Shown here piece by piece: positions 42,891 to 51,205 of a stretch of 64,000 bases of DNA. The DNA is from an uncultured Leptotrichia sp. GTDB taxonomy: Bacteria > Fusobacteriota > Fusobacteriia > Fusobacteriales > Leptotrichiaceae. Position numbers and translations under genes: made by a program. Positions within the stretch are counted from its first letter, which is position 1. The number at the start of each line of letters is the position of its first letter. The stretch lies in assembly GCA_937925095.1 (NCBI GenBank), contig CALEXX010000005.1, positions 38,492 to 102,491 on the forward strand, written 5' to 3'. The notes beneath the pieces were generated by a model. The model was not told the DNA's origin. It made no database searches and was given only the letters and a program-made list of their open reading frames with translations.

Positions 42891-43562
42891 ATGAAAAAAT
42901 TACTTTTAATAGTTTTAATGGTATTATCTTTACAGCTATTTTCAGAAGATTACAAAGTAGTCCTTAAAAAAGGGGTTACACTGTCACAGCAGGAGATAAA
43001 TAAGAATAATAAGGAAATAGAAGTAGCCTTCAAAAGAGATTACAAGCTTATTACAGAGGCAACATTTGAAGGAGTGAAAGCAATGGCTTCCAGAATGATA
43101 GAAAGTCAGATGGACTTACCTGCAATGGATAAAAAACTTTCTCAGAAAGTAATGAAAAAAACGGAAGAATATACCGTAGATTTATTAGATGATATATTAA
43201 GTAAATATAAAACAAAAGTTATAAAAATAAGATATGCAACAAACGATATTGTAGAAGTGACAGCAGAAATATCAATTCCTGATATAACGAAAAGTTTTGA
43301 TAATTATATGCAGTTAATGTCTGAAGATGATATTTTTAATGAAAGAAAACTTGCAGAAATGTCAAAATTACCTAAAGAAGAATTTGAGGATATAATAATA
43401 GAAAAAATGTTTGATAATATGACAAAATCCTTTAAAAATATAGAAGGTTATACTTCCATAAAAGGAACGATTTATCTTGAAAAGGATAATGGAAGATGGG
43501 GAGTGGCTGAACTGGACGAAAAGGTAAGAAATTTCAGGGAAATGTATAAAAAATCAAAATAA
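42891..43562 (+). CDS. Exported protein of unknown function
   Basis: A 223-residue protein with a clear signal peptide (MKKLLLIVLMVLSLQLFSED, cleavage near residue 18) and no lipobox. The mature chain is charged and mixed helix/strand: KVVLKKGVTLSQQEINKNNK, a central helix rich in Met (MASRMIESQMDLPAMDKKL), a strand pair VIKIRYATNDIVEVTAEISI near 120-140 and a basic end. It may be an envelope-associated helper. I recognise no family. GGAGGAGCAG is the ribosome site, and a terminator separates it from the XRE gene, so it stands alone. Confidence 0.8.
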   Translation: MKKLLLIVLMVLSLQLFSEDYKVVLKKGVTLSQQEINKNNKEIEVAFKRDYKLITEATFEGVKAMASRMIESQMDLPAMDKKLSQKVMKKTEEYTVDLLDDILSKYKTKVIKIRYATNDIVEVTAEISIPDITKSFDNYMQLMSEDDIFNERKLAEMSKLPKEEFEDIIIEKMFDNMTKSFKNIEGYTSIKGTIYLEKDNGRWGVAELDEKVRNFREMYKKSK

Positions 43563-43609
43563 TTTTTATATAAATATTATCAGGGAAGCTTTTTATGTAA
43601 AATAGTATG

Positions 43610-43645
43610 AAAGACTGGACTTATTTCAGTCTTTTTTGGTATAAT
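43610..43645 (+). promoter_or_regulatory. Terminator/promoter repeat, copy 3
   Basis: The same AAAGACTG/CAGTCTTT stem (43610-43617, 43627-43634) and T run as at 7129, with TGGACT (43616-43621) and TATAAT (43640-43645) 18 bases apart. It ends the exported-protein gene and drives the GH16-rfb run. Confidence 0.7.
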
Positions 43646-43695
43646 GGGTTAAGATTTAAAAAATGTTGGAAAATAAAAGAACAAGGAGAAACAGA

Positions 43696-44703
43696 ATGAA
43701 AAAAATATTTTTAGTTTTGTGCCTGGGAATAATAGGATTTAGCAGAATTTCATTAGCAGCTGGAGAAACAGGAGAAGCAATAACAAAAGTAAAACAGACT
43801 GCAGAAAAGATAGAAAGTGAAACAAGTGTAGATAAAGCTGAAGAAGCAAAGGAAGAAAAAGAGGAAAAGAAAAAATCGAAATTATCAAATTCTTTCAAAA
43901 AAAAGAAAGTAGAGTGGGAACTTGTCTGGAGGGACGAGTTTGATGAAAATAAACTGGATACTTCAAAATGGAGTTACTGGGAAAATGGGAATCCATGGAA
44001 TTCAGGAAATTATCTGGATGAAAATGGAGATTTAGTAGACCAGTATGGATTTAAGGTAAAACAGTATTATTTAAGGGATAATGTAAAATTGGAAAATGGT
44101 TATCTTGTAATAACAGTAAAAAAAGAAGATAATAAAACAGTAAAAATAGATGGAAAAGACAGAAAAATTTTATACAGCTCAGGTGCAGTACATACAAAGG
44201 ATAAATTTGCAGTTCATGAAGGAAAGATAGAAATGAGGGCAACAATGCCTGAAGGAGTAGGTACATGGCCTGCATTCTGGACATGGCCTGAAGGATATTT
44301 ACAGGCAACAAGTCCTATTCCAGCAAAAGAAGAAATAGATATATTTGAAATATATGGAGAAAACTTACAGAAGGTTACAGGAACAGCTCATGCATTAAAA
44401 GCTGATAATACTTATGCATCATTTATAGGTAATAATCTGAAAATTAAGAAAAATGAAGATTTAACAAGATTTAACACATATGCAGTGGAATGGGATGAAA
44501 AAGAAATAAAATGGCTGTTTAATGGAAGGGTATATAAAAGATTATCTATGAAAAAAGTGGCAAAATCAAGTGAAAATACATTTAAGTTGCCACATTTCCT
44601 AATGATTAATGTTGCATTACAAAATAAAACAGGTGAAGATGGGGATATTAAATTTCCTACAGAAATGAAAGTTGACTATGTAAGAGTTTATAAAAAGAAG
44701 TAA
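43696..44703 (+). CDS. Secreted glycoside hydrolase family 16 beta-glucanase
   Basis: A 335-residue exported enzyme from ATG 43696 (AAGGAGAAA upstream). Signal peptide at 1-22, then a Lys/Glu-rich linker to about 65, then the GH16 jelly-roll: WELVWRDEFDENKLDTSKW, GAVHTKDKFAVHEGKIEMR, and the catalytic motif EIDIFEIYGE with nucleophile Glu213 and acid/base Glu218. The end, MKVDYVRVYKK, is typical. GH16 enzymes cut beta-1,3(4)-glucans, galactans or similar. Its place just before rfbBC suggests either release of nutrients or trimming of the cell's own glycan. The Glu/Lys linker is unusual. Confidence 0.9.
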   Translation: MKKIFLVLCLGIIGFSRISLAAGETGEAITKVKQTAEKIESETSVDKAEEAKEEKEEKKKSKLSNSFKKKKVEWELVWRDEFDENKLDTSKWSYWENGNPWNSGNYLDENGDLVDQYGFKVKQYYLRDNVKLENGYLVITVKKEDNKTVKIDGKDRKILYSSGAVHTKDKFAVHEGKIEMRATMPEGVGTWPAFWTWPEGYLQATSPIPAKEEIDIFEIYGENLQKVTGTAHALKADNTYASFIGNNLKIKKNEDLTRFNTYAVEWDEKEIKWLFNGRVYKRLSMKKVAKSSENTFKLPHFLMINVALQNKTGEDGDIKFPTEMKVDYVRVYKKK

Positions 44704-44748
44704 AAAATTATAAATAAAATATAAATGAGAATATTGGGAGGATTTTAA

Positions 44749-45957
44749 ATGAAAACATATTTAGTTACAGGAGCCGCTGGATTTATAGGTGCAAATTATT
44801 TGAAGTATATCTTGAAAAAGTATGCGGATAAAGAAGACATTAAAGTAATAGTTGTGGATGCTTTAACTTATGCAGGAAATTTAGGGACTATAAGGGAAGA
44901 ATTAAAAAATCCTGGAGTAAAATTTGAGAAGGTTGATATTAGAGACAGAAAAGAAATAGAAAGAATATTTTCTGAAAATGATGTTGATTATGTGGTGAAT
45001 TTTGCTGCAGAATCGCATGTAGACAGATCTATTGAAAATCCTCAGATATTTCTTGAAACAAATATTCTTGGAACTCAGAATCTACTTGAAAATGCTAAAA
45101 AAGCTTGGACAGTTTCTAAAGATGAAAATGGATATCCAGTCTATAGAGACGGCGTAAAGTATTTACAAGTTTCTACAGATGAAGTATACGGAAGTTTATC
45201 CAAAGATTATGAAATAGCGATTGATTTAGTAATTGAAGATGAAGAAGTGAAAAAAGTTGTAAAAAACAGAACTAATTTAAAAACTTATGGAGACAATTTT
45301 TTTACAGAAAAAACACCGCTTGATCCAAGAAGTCCTTATTCTGCATCAAAAACAGGGGCTGACCACATTGTAATTGCATATGGAGAAACTTATAAAATGC
45401 CAATAAATATTACAAGATGTTCCAATAATTACGGTCCATATCATTTTCCGGAAAAATTAATTCCTTTAATGATAAAAAATGTTCTTGAAGGTAAAAAACT
45501 ACCTGTTTATGGTAAAGGTGACAATGTAAGGGACTGGCTATATGTGGAAGATCACTGTAAAGGAATTGATTTGGTTGTCAGAAATGGAAAATTAGGAGAA
45601 GTTTACAATATTGGTGGATTTAATGAAGAGCAGAATATAAATATTGTAAAATTAGTAATTGATATTTTGAAGGACGAAATTACTGCAAATGATGAGTATA
45701 AAAAAGTGCTGAAGACAGAGTTATCAAATGTAAATTATGATTTGATAACTTATGTTCAGGATAGATTGGGACACGATATGAGATATGCAATTGATCCTTC
45801 AAAAATTGCAAGGGAATTAGGATGGTATCCTGAAACTGATTTTGAAACAGGAATAAGAAAAACTGTAAAATGGTATCTTGAAAATCAGGAATGGGTAAAT
45901 GAAGTAGTTTCAGGAGATTATCAGAAATATTATGATGAAATGTATGGAGGTAAATAG
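44749..45957 (+). CDS. rfbB: dTDP-glucose 4,6-dehydratase
   Basis: A 402-residue short-chain dehydrogenase that makes dTDP-4-keto-6-deoxyglucose. NAD loop VTGAAGFIGANYLKYI at residue 6, FAAESHVDRSI near 86, STDEVYGS near 144, and the catalytic Tyr/Lys in SPYSASKTGADH near 200. It is about 50 residues longer than usual. Extra pieces lie before STDEVYG (DENGYPVYRDG) and, more strikingly, about 30 residues between EVYG and the FFTEKTPLDP segment (from KDYEIAIDL to LKTYGDN). rfbC follows directly. Confidence 0.95.
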   Translation: MKTYLVTGAAGFIGANYLKYILKKYADKEDIKVIVVDALTYAGNLGTIREELKNPGVKFEKVDIRDRKEIERIFSENDVDYVVNFAAESHVDRSIENPQIFLETNILGTQNLLENAKKAWTVSKDENGYPVYRDGVKYLQVSTDEVYGSLSKDYEIAIDLVIEDEEVKKVVKNRTNLKTYGDNFFTEKTPLDPRSPYSASKTGADHIVIAYGETYKMPINITRCSNNYGPYHFPEKLIPLMIKNVLEGKKLPVYGKGDNVRDWLYVEDHCKGIDLVVRNGKLGEVYNIGGFNEEQNINIVKLVIDILKDEITANDEYKKVLKTELSNVNYDLITYVQDRLGHDMRYAIDPSKIARELGWYPETDFETGIRKTVKWYLENQEWVNEVVSGDYQKYYDEMYGGK

Positions 45958-45958
45958 A

Positions 45959-46531
45959 ATGAACAATTTTACTGTGAAAAAGACACCAATTAAAGATCTT
46001 GTAATAATTGAAACAAAAGTTTTTGGAGATTCAAGAGGTTTTTTTATGGAAACATATAACCAGGCATCTTTTGAAGAATTAGGACTTACAATGAATTTTG
46101 TTCAGGATAATCACTCTAAATCTAAAAAAGGTGTATTAAGAGGACTTCATTTTCAGACAAAGCACACTCAGGGAAAACTGGTAAGAGTTATAAAAGGACG
46201 TGTTTATGATGTTGCAGTAGATTTGAGAAAAGGAAGTGAAACTTTTGGTCAATGGTATGGAATAGAACTTTCAGAAGAAAATAAACTTATGTTCTACGTT
46301 CCTGAGGGTTTTGCACATGGATTCCTGACATTGGATGATGAAACAGAATTTGTATACAGATGTACAGATTTATATTCTCCTGAATATGATAGCGGTATTT
46401 TATGGAGTGATAAAACATTAAATATAGACTGGAAATTTGAGGAATTTGGAATAAATCCGGAAGAACTTACAATTTCTGACAAGGATCAGAAACAGCAGGA
46501 ATTTAATCCTGATAAGAATTATTTTGAATAA
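45959..46531 (+). CDS. rfbC: dTDP-4-dehydrorhamnose 3,5-epimerase
   Basis: A 190-residue cupin epimerase, second-last step to dTDP-L-rhamnose. ATG 45959 is chosen because GGAGG (45945-45949) lies nine bases before it. Family motifs: DSRGFFMETYNQASF, VQDNHSKSKKGVLRGLHFQ (catalytic His near 64), GRVYDVAVDLRKGSETFGQW and FYVPEGFAHGFLTLDD, with Tyr in FVYRCTDLY. rfbD lies far upstream at 6.2 kb. Confidence 0.96.
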   Translation: MNNFTVKKTPIKDLVIIETKVFGDSRGFFMETYNQASFEELGLTMNFVQDNHSKSKKGVLRGLHFQTKHTQGKLVRVIKGRVYDVAVDLRKGSETFGQWYGIELSEENKLMFYVPEGFAHGFLTLDDETEFVYRCTDLYSPEYDSGILWSDKTLNIDWKFEEFGINPEELTISDKDQKQQEFNPDKNYFE

Positions 46532-46541
46532 ATAAAATAGG

Positions 46542-46634
46542 AGGCTGTCTCAAAATTTGGATAATATTAAAATTATATTTATAAATAATTCATAAATATA
46601 GATTTACATTATTTTTTAAATTTTGAGATAGCCT
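46542..46634. repeat. Short palindromic MITE-like element (copy D)
   Basis: AGGCTGTCTCAAAATTT (46542) is inverted as AAATTTTGAGATAGCCT (to 46634), with one mismatch. It separates rfbC from the next transferase and may end transcription. Confidence 0.75.
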
Positions 46635-46669
46635 TGTTTTAGTAAAAATAGGAAGAAAGGCTAAAAATT

Positions 46670-47506
46670 ATGTATGATTTAACGGCATGTATGGTAACTT
46701 ATAATACTGATGAAGAAGTCCTTGGAAAAATAATCAGCTGTTTTCAGAAATTAAAACTGAACTTTAAATTATTTATTTCAGACAATTCAGAAAAAAACGG
46801 ATTGGAAGAATTTATAAAGAAATTCAGTGATGACAGGATAGAGTATATATTTAATAATTCCAATAACGGTTTTGGAGCAGGACATAATATTGTAATAGAA
46901 AAACTTCTGAAGGAGAAGAAAGATAAAGGAGAAAATATAACAAAATATCATCTTATAATAAACCCTGATATAGTTTTTGAAGAAGGTACAGTTGAAAAAA
47001 TATATGACTATATGGAACAGCACCCTGAAATTGGGCAGATAGGTCCAAAAATAAAGGATCCGGATGGTAAAGTGAACTACTCATGCAGATTATTGCCTAC
47101 ACCTTTTAATCTAATCTTCAGGAGATTTCTTCCATTTAAGAAAATGATTGCAAAAATGGATTATGAATATGAAATGAGGAAATACGACTACAATCATATT
47201 ATGGAAGTTCCTATTGTTTCAGGATGTTTTATTTTTGTGCCGTTTAAAGTTTTTGAAGAAGTAGGAAAATTTGATGAGAGATACTTTATGTATATGGAAG
47301 ACTACGACTTATGCAGAAGAATAGGAGAAAAATTCAAGGTTATATATTATCCTGAAGCTGAAATTATACATGAACATGGGAAAGCATCGTATAAATCCCG
47401 TAAAATGATGATAATCCATTCACAATCAGCAATAAAATATTTTAATAAATGGGGATGGTTTTTTGACAAGGAAAGACATAAAAAAAGAAAAAATTTTCTA
47501 AAGTAA
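46670..47506 (+). CDS. Family 2 glycosyltransferase, rhamnosyltransferase-like
   Basis: A 278-residue GT2 enzyme of the WbbL/RfbF type. ACMVTYNTDEEVLGKII at the N-terminus, FISDNSEKNG, NNSNNGFGAGHNIVIEKL near residue 62, the DxD-like HLIINPDIVFEEG near 102, and PIVSGCFIFVPFKVFEEVGK with FDERYFMYMEDYDLCRRIGE near 210. The Glu-Asp-Tyr-Asp signature is typical of rhamnosyltransferases. Directly after rfbBC it probably transfers L-rhamnose onto a surface polymer. Acceptor unknown. Confidence 0.85.
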   Translation: MYDLTACMVTYNTDEEVLGKIISCFQKLKLNFKLFISDNSEKNGLEEFIKKFSDDRIEYIFNNSNNGFGAGHNIVIEKLLKEKKDKGENITKYHLIINPDIVFEEGTVEKIYDYMEQHPEIGQIGPKIKDPDGKVNYSCRLLPTPFNLIFRRFLPFKKMIAKMDYEYEMRKYDYNHIMEVPIVSGCFIFVPFKVFEEVGKFDERYFMYMEDYDLCRRIGEKFKVIYYPEAEIIHEHGKASYKSRKMMIIHSQSAIKYFNKWGWFFDKERHKKRKNFLK

Positions 47507-47579
47507 AAAAAATTATGGTATAATAGATATATCATAAATTTAAAAAGGATAATCAATTCGCAAGAAAGGAAAATATCAG

Positions 47580-48563
47580 ATGCTAGTTTTAAGTGAGGAA
47601 GATAAGAAGAAAATTAAAATTTTTGCAGGACCTTCAAGTGAAGATTTAGCAAAAAAAGTTTCAGAAGACCTGGGAATAAGTTTGAATTTAGTAAAAATGA
47701 ACCGGTTTGCAGATGGTGAAGTTTTTATAAAACCTGAAGAAAGTGTAAGAGGCTGTAAAGTATTTGTTATTCAGTCAACTTCAAATCCGGTAAATGAAAG
47801 TCTTATGGAACTTCTGGTTTTCATTGATGCGTTGAGAAGAGCTTCAGCAGAGGAGATAATAGCTATAATTCCTTACTATGGCTATGCAAGACAGGATAGA
47901 ACCGCAAGTCCGAGAGAACCAATAACAGCCAAATTAGTTGCAAATTTACTGGCAAAAGCAGGAGCTACAAGAGTAGTGACTATGGATTTACATGCAAGAC
48001 AGGCACAGGGATTTTTTGATATTCCTGTAGATCATATGGAAGCATTACCAATTCTGGCAAAACATTTTATAAAACAGGGATTCGGCCCAGAAGACACAGT
48101 TGTAGTGTCACCAGATGTGGGAGGAGTTAAAAGAGCAAGAGGACTGGCAAAATGGCTTCATACTCCTTTAGCAATAATAGATAAAAGAAGACAGAAGGCA
48201 AATGAATGTGAAGTAATGAATATAATTGGAGATGTGGACGGAAAAAAAGTAATTCTTGTAGATGATATGATAGATACTGCAGGAACTATATGCAATGCTG
48301 CAAAAGCCCTTATAGAAAGAGGTGCAGTAAAAGTATATGCATGTGCGACACATGCTGTGTTTTCAGGTCCTGCAATAGAAAGATTGAAGGAATCAGTATT
48401 TACAAAAGTTGTTGTAACAGACAGTATTTATCTGTCAGAAGAACAGAGATTTGATAAGCTTAGAGTACTGTCAGCAAGTGAAATATTTGCTGAAACAATA
48501 AAAAGAATAGCAAAAGATGAGCCAATCAGCTATCTTTTTGAAATGCCGGCAGAACAATGCTAA
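47580..48563 (+). CDS. prs: Ribose-phosphate pyrophosphokinase
   Basis: A 327-residue PRPP synthase. KIFAGPSSEDLAKKVSEDLG at the N-terminus, RFADGEVFIKPEESVRG, the flexible-loop YYGYARQDRTASPREPITAK near 100-120, VTMDLHARQAQGFFD near 137, and the PRPP loop VILVDDMIDTAGTI near 225. Full length, about ten residues longer than common at the C-terminus. GAAAGGAAAA is the ribosome site. Confidence 0.97.
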   Translation: MLVLSEEDKKKIKIFAGPSSEDLAKKVSEDLGISLNLVKMNRFADGEVFIKPEESVRGCKVFVIQSTSNPVNESLMELLVFIDALRRASAEEIIAIIPYYGYARQDRTASPREPITAKLVANLLAKAGATRVVTMDLHARQAQGFFDIPVDHMEALPILAKHFIKQGFGPEDTVVVSPDVGGVKRARGLAKWLHTPLAIIDKRRQKANECEVMNIIGDVDGKKVILVDDMIDTAGTICNAAKALIERGAVKVYACATHAVFSGPAIERLKESVFTKVVVTDSIYLSEEQRFDKLRVLSASEIFAETIKRIAKDEPISYLFEMPAEQC

Positions 48564-48748
48564 AAATTAATATTTAAAAATGTAAAATAAATAGGAAAGG
48601 CATCTTGCTTTTTATTGTTTTTGTATTATAATTATAGTGTAAAGAATTAAATGAATTAGAAATATAACCAGATATAGCAGGTAATTTTTGGAAAACTCTG
48701 ATTTTTATATGAAAATATATAAATAATTTATTTGAAGGAGCTGGTATT

Positions 48749-48964
48749 ATGACCTTTTCAGAAGCATTTACAGTAATAAGAGAAGATGGTGCAAAAGCAA
48801 TGAGATTGCCTAAATGGAATAACGATGTCAGAGTAAAGGTTCAAAACCTTGATGGAACTTTATGTAACACACACCCTTACTTATATGTAGAAAGCAGATT
48901 CGGCAGAGTACCTTGGATTCCAAATTATGTTGAATTATTTGCCAAAGAATGGGAAATAGTTTAG
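48749..48964 (+). CDS. Small DUF2829 protein (Tad2-like fold)
   Basis: A 71-residue protein matching the DUF2829 pattern: MTFSEAFTVIREDGAKAMRL, an Arg/Lys-Trp pair (PKWNNDVRV), PYLYVESRFGRVPWIPNYVE and the ending LFAKEWEIV. DUF2829 is the family of Tad2, the phage Thoeris anti-defence protein that sequesters cyclic ADP-ribose-type signals; phage members are typically somewhat longer. No phage genes surround it: it lies alone between prs and pgi with its own AAGGAGCTGG site and a terminator. Its job here is unknown, and whether ligand-binding residues persist cannot be judged by eye. Confidence 0.75.
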   Translation: MTFSEAFTVIREDGAKAMRLPKWNNDVRVKVQNLDGTLCNTHPYLYVESRFGRVPWIPNYVELFAKEWEIV

Positions 48965-48976
48965 AAAAAAATTATG

Positions 48977-49030
48977 AAGTCACTATCGGGATTATGTACA
49001 TATACAGAATAATTCCGGTATGTGACTTTT
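48977..49030 (+). terminator. Terminator after the DUF2829 gene
   Basis: AAGTCAC (48977-48983) pairs with GTGACTT (49022-49028), with inner CGGGATTAT/ATAATTCCG pairing, then a T-rich run. Confidence 0.85.
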
Positions 49031-49206
49031 TATTTAACGCCTGTCTTGAAAAAACTATGCTTTTTTGTTATACTTTATAAAAAGATAATTAAATTTATAA
49101 AATATGTATGATATAAAACTTTTGTTTATAATATTTTCTAAAATTTTATAGAAATTAGAACAAAAAATATAGATTATATTTAAAATATGGAAAGGATGTA
49201 GAAAAG

Positions 49207-50562
49207 ATGAAATTAAATTTTAGCTATCAATTTGCAAAAAATTTTATTAGCGATGAAGAAATAAAACAAATAAAACCATATGTTGAACTGGCAAACGAAG
49301 TTCTGACATCTAAAAGTGGGGCAGGAAATGATTTCCTTGGATGGCTGACATTACCGGAAGATTATGATAAGGAAGAATTTGTAAGAATAAAAAAGGCTGC
49401 AGAAAAAATAAAATCTGATTCGGAAGTTCTTATTGTAATAGGAATAGGGGGATCATATCTTGGGGCAAAAGCGGCAATTGAATTTTTATCACACAGTTTT
49501 TACAACAATCTGCCTAAGGAAAAAAGAAAAGGGCCTGAAATTTATTTTGCAGGAACGAATATGAGTGGAGTTTACTTGAATCATCTTATAGATTTAGTAG
49601 GAGACAGGGATTTTTCCGTAAATGTAATTTCAAAATCCGGAACTACGACTGAACCTGCAATAGCATTCAGAGTGTTCAAGAAAATGCTTGAAGATAAATA
49701 TGGTAAGGAAGAAGCAGGAAAAAGAATATACGCTACAACAGACAAGGCTAGAGGAGCTTTGAAAACATTGGCTGATGCAGAAGGATATGAAACATTTGTT
49801 GTACCTGACAATGTTGGAGGTAGATTTTCAGTGCTGACAGCAGTTGGGTTATTGCCAATTGCAGCTGCAGGAATAGATATTGATGATTTAATGAAGGGTG
49901 CTGCAGATGCTGTAAAAGATTATAGTGGAAAAACACTTGAAGATAACCAGACTTTACAATATGCGGCAGTGAGAAACATACTTCTTAGAAAAGGTAAAAA
50001 TATAGAAATAATGGTAAATTATGAGCCAAGACTTCATTATTTTGCTGAATGGTGGAAACAGCTGTTTGGAGAATCTGAAGGAAAGGATGGAAAAGGACTT
50101 TACCCATCTTCTGTAGATTTCTCAGCTGACCTGCATTCTCTTGGTCAATACATTCAGGAAGGACAGAGAATGTTCTTTGAAACAGTAGTTTCAATAGGAA
50201 AACCTGAATCAGAATATGTAATTGAAAAAGATGCGGAAAACCTTGATGGACTTAACTTCATAGCTGGAAAAACTTTGGATTATGTAAATAAAAAAGCTAC
50301 TGATGGAGTTATATTGGCACATATTGACGGAGGAGTTCCTAATCTTGGTGTAAATATACCTGAAGTTACTCCTTATCACTTAGGATACGTTTTCTACTTC
50401 TTTGAAAAAGCATGTGGAGTAAGCGGATATCTTCTTGGAGTAAATCCATTTGACCAGCCGGGAGTTGAAGCATATAAGAAAAATATGTTTGCATTGCTTG
50501 GAAAACCTGGATATGAAGAAGAAGGTAAAAAACTTGAAGCAAAATTAAGTGAAATGAAATAA
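49207..50562 (+). CDS. pgi: Glucose-6-phosphate isomerase
   Basis: A 451-residue isomerase interconverting glucose 6-phosphate and fructose 6-phosphate. VIGIGGSYLGAKAAIEFLS near 77, VISKSGTTTEPAIAFR near 142, LPSVDF-like SSVDFSADLHSLGQYIQEGQ near 302, and catalytic Glu in VNYEPRLHYFAEWWKQLFGE near 273. It has the short bacterial form seen in Firmicutes and fusobacteria. GGAAAGGATGTAG is the ribosome site. The palindromic element E lies right behind it. Confidence 0.97.
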   Translation: MKLNFSYQFAKNFISDEEIKQIKPYVELANEVLTSKSGAGNDFLGWLTLPEDYDKEEFVRIKKAAEKIKSDSEVLIVIGIGGSYLGAKAAIEFLSHSFYNNLPKEKRKGPEIYFAGTNMSGVYLNHLIDLVGDRDFSVNVISKSGTTTEPAIAFRVFKKMLEDKYGKEEAGKRIYATTDKARGALKTLADAEGYETFVVPDNVGGRFSVLTAVGLLPIAAAGIDIDDLMKGAADAVKDYSGKTLEDNQTLQYAAVRNILLRKGKNIEIMVNYEPRLHYFAEWWKQLFGESEGKDGKGLYPSSVDFSADLHSLGQYIQEGQRMFFETVVSIGKPESEYVIEKDAENLDGLNFIAGKTLDYVNKKATDGVILAHIDGGVPNLGVNIPEVTPYHLGYVFYFFEKACGVSGYLLGVNPFDQPGVEAYKKNMFALLGKPGYEEEGKKLEAKLSEMK

Positions 50563-50581
50563 AACTGAATATAAATTATTT

Positions 50582-50657
50582 GAGGGGACTGTCTCAGAAA
50601 ATTTTAGTGAATGAAAAAATATAGTTTTCATGTTCTTTAAATTTTGAGCCGGCCTCC
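50582..50657. repeat. Short palindromic MITE-like element (copy E)
   Basis: GAGGGGACTGTCTCAGAAAA (50582) faces AAATTTTGAGCCGGCCTCC (to 50657), then TTTTTT. It includes ATTTTAGTGAATGAAAAAA, related to the shared 25-base box, and probably terminates pgi. Confidence 0.7.
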
Positions 50658-50713
50658 TTTTTTGCTGTTAAAACTATTTGATTTTCAAATAAAAAATAAT
50701 CTTTTTCAATTTA

Positions 50714-50741
50714 TTGACTTAGGTAATTTTAAAGATATAAT
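50714..50741 (+). promoter_or_regulatory. Promoter of the hydrogenase maturation run
   Basis: TTGACT (50714-50719) and TATAAT (50736-50741), spacer 16, lying 55 bases before the TM1266-family gene. Confidence 0.65.
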
Positions 50742-50795
50742 AAAATTAGATAGGGAATGTTATTTTCTAAAATTTGACTTGAAAGGAATGGGATT

Positions 50796-51053
50796 ATGAA
50801 AAAAAGAATAGCGGTAATAAGTGTTATGATGGAAAATGCTAAAGAGCATCAGAATGAATTTAACAACATCGTGGCAAACTTTCAGCAGCATATTTACGGA
50901 AGAATGGGACTTCCTTTTCATAATGAAGGTGTATCAGTAGTTTCAATAATAATGCTTGGAACAATGGATGAAATAAATGCATTTACAGGAAAATTAGGAA
51001 GCATCCCTGAAATACAGGTGAAAACTACAGTTTCTAAAAAAGAAATGGATTAA
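50796..51053 (+). CDS. TM1266-family iron-only hydrogenase system regulator
   Basis: An 85-residue ferredoxin-like/CopG-like protein: KRIAVISVMMENAKEHQNEF, IYGRMGLPFHNEGVSVVSII and DEINAFTGKLGSIPEIQVKT. Members of this family sit next to hydE, hydG and hydF in many anaerobes and are annotated as hydrogenase regulators, though the mechanism is unproven. Here it precedes hydG by 150 bases, with AAAGGAATGGG as ribosome site. It supports a functional hydrogenase system elsewhere in the genome. Confidence 0.9.
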   Translation: MKKRIAVISVMMENAKEHQNEFNNIVANFQQHIYGRMGLPFHNEGVSVVSIIMLGTMDEINAFTGKLGSIPEIQVKTTVSKKEMD

Positions 51054-51205
51054 AACATTTAGAAACACTGGAAATTCATGGAAATTGATTTTTAAAGAGT
51101 TTATGAGGCAAGATGATAGTTGAGGTTTAAAATACTATATGCTAATGGAAAAGAAGCTTGAAATGATAATTTCAAAGCTTTCTGATCCAAAAGGAGATGA
51201 AATTA

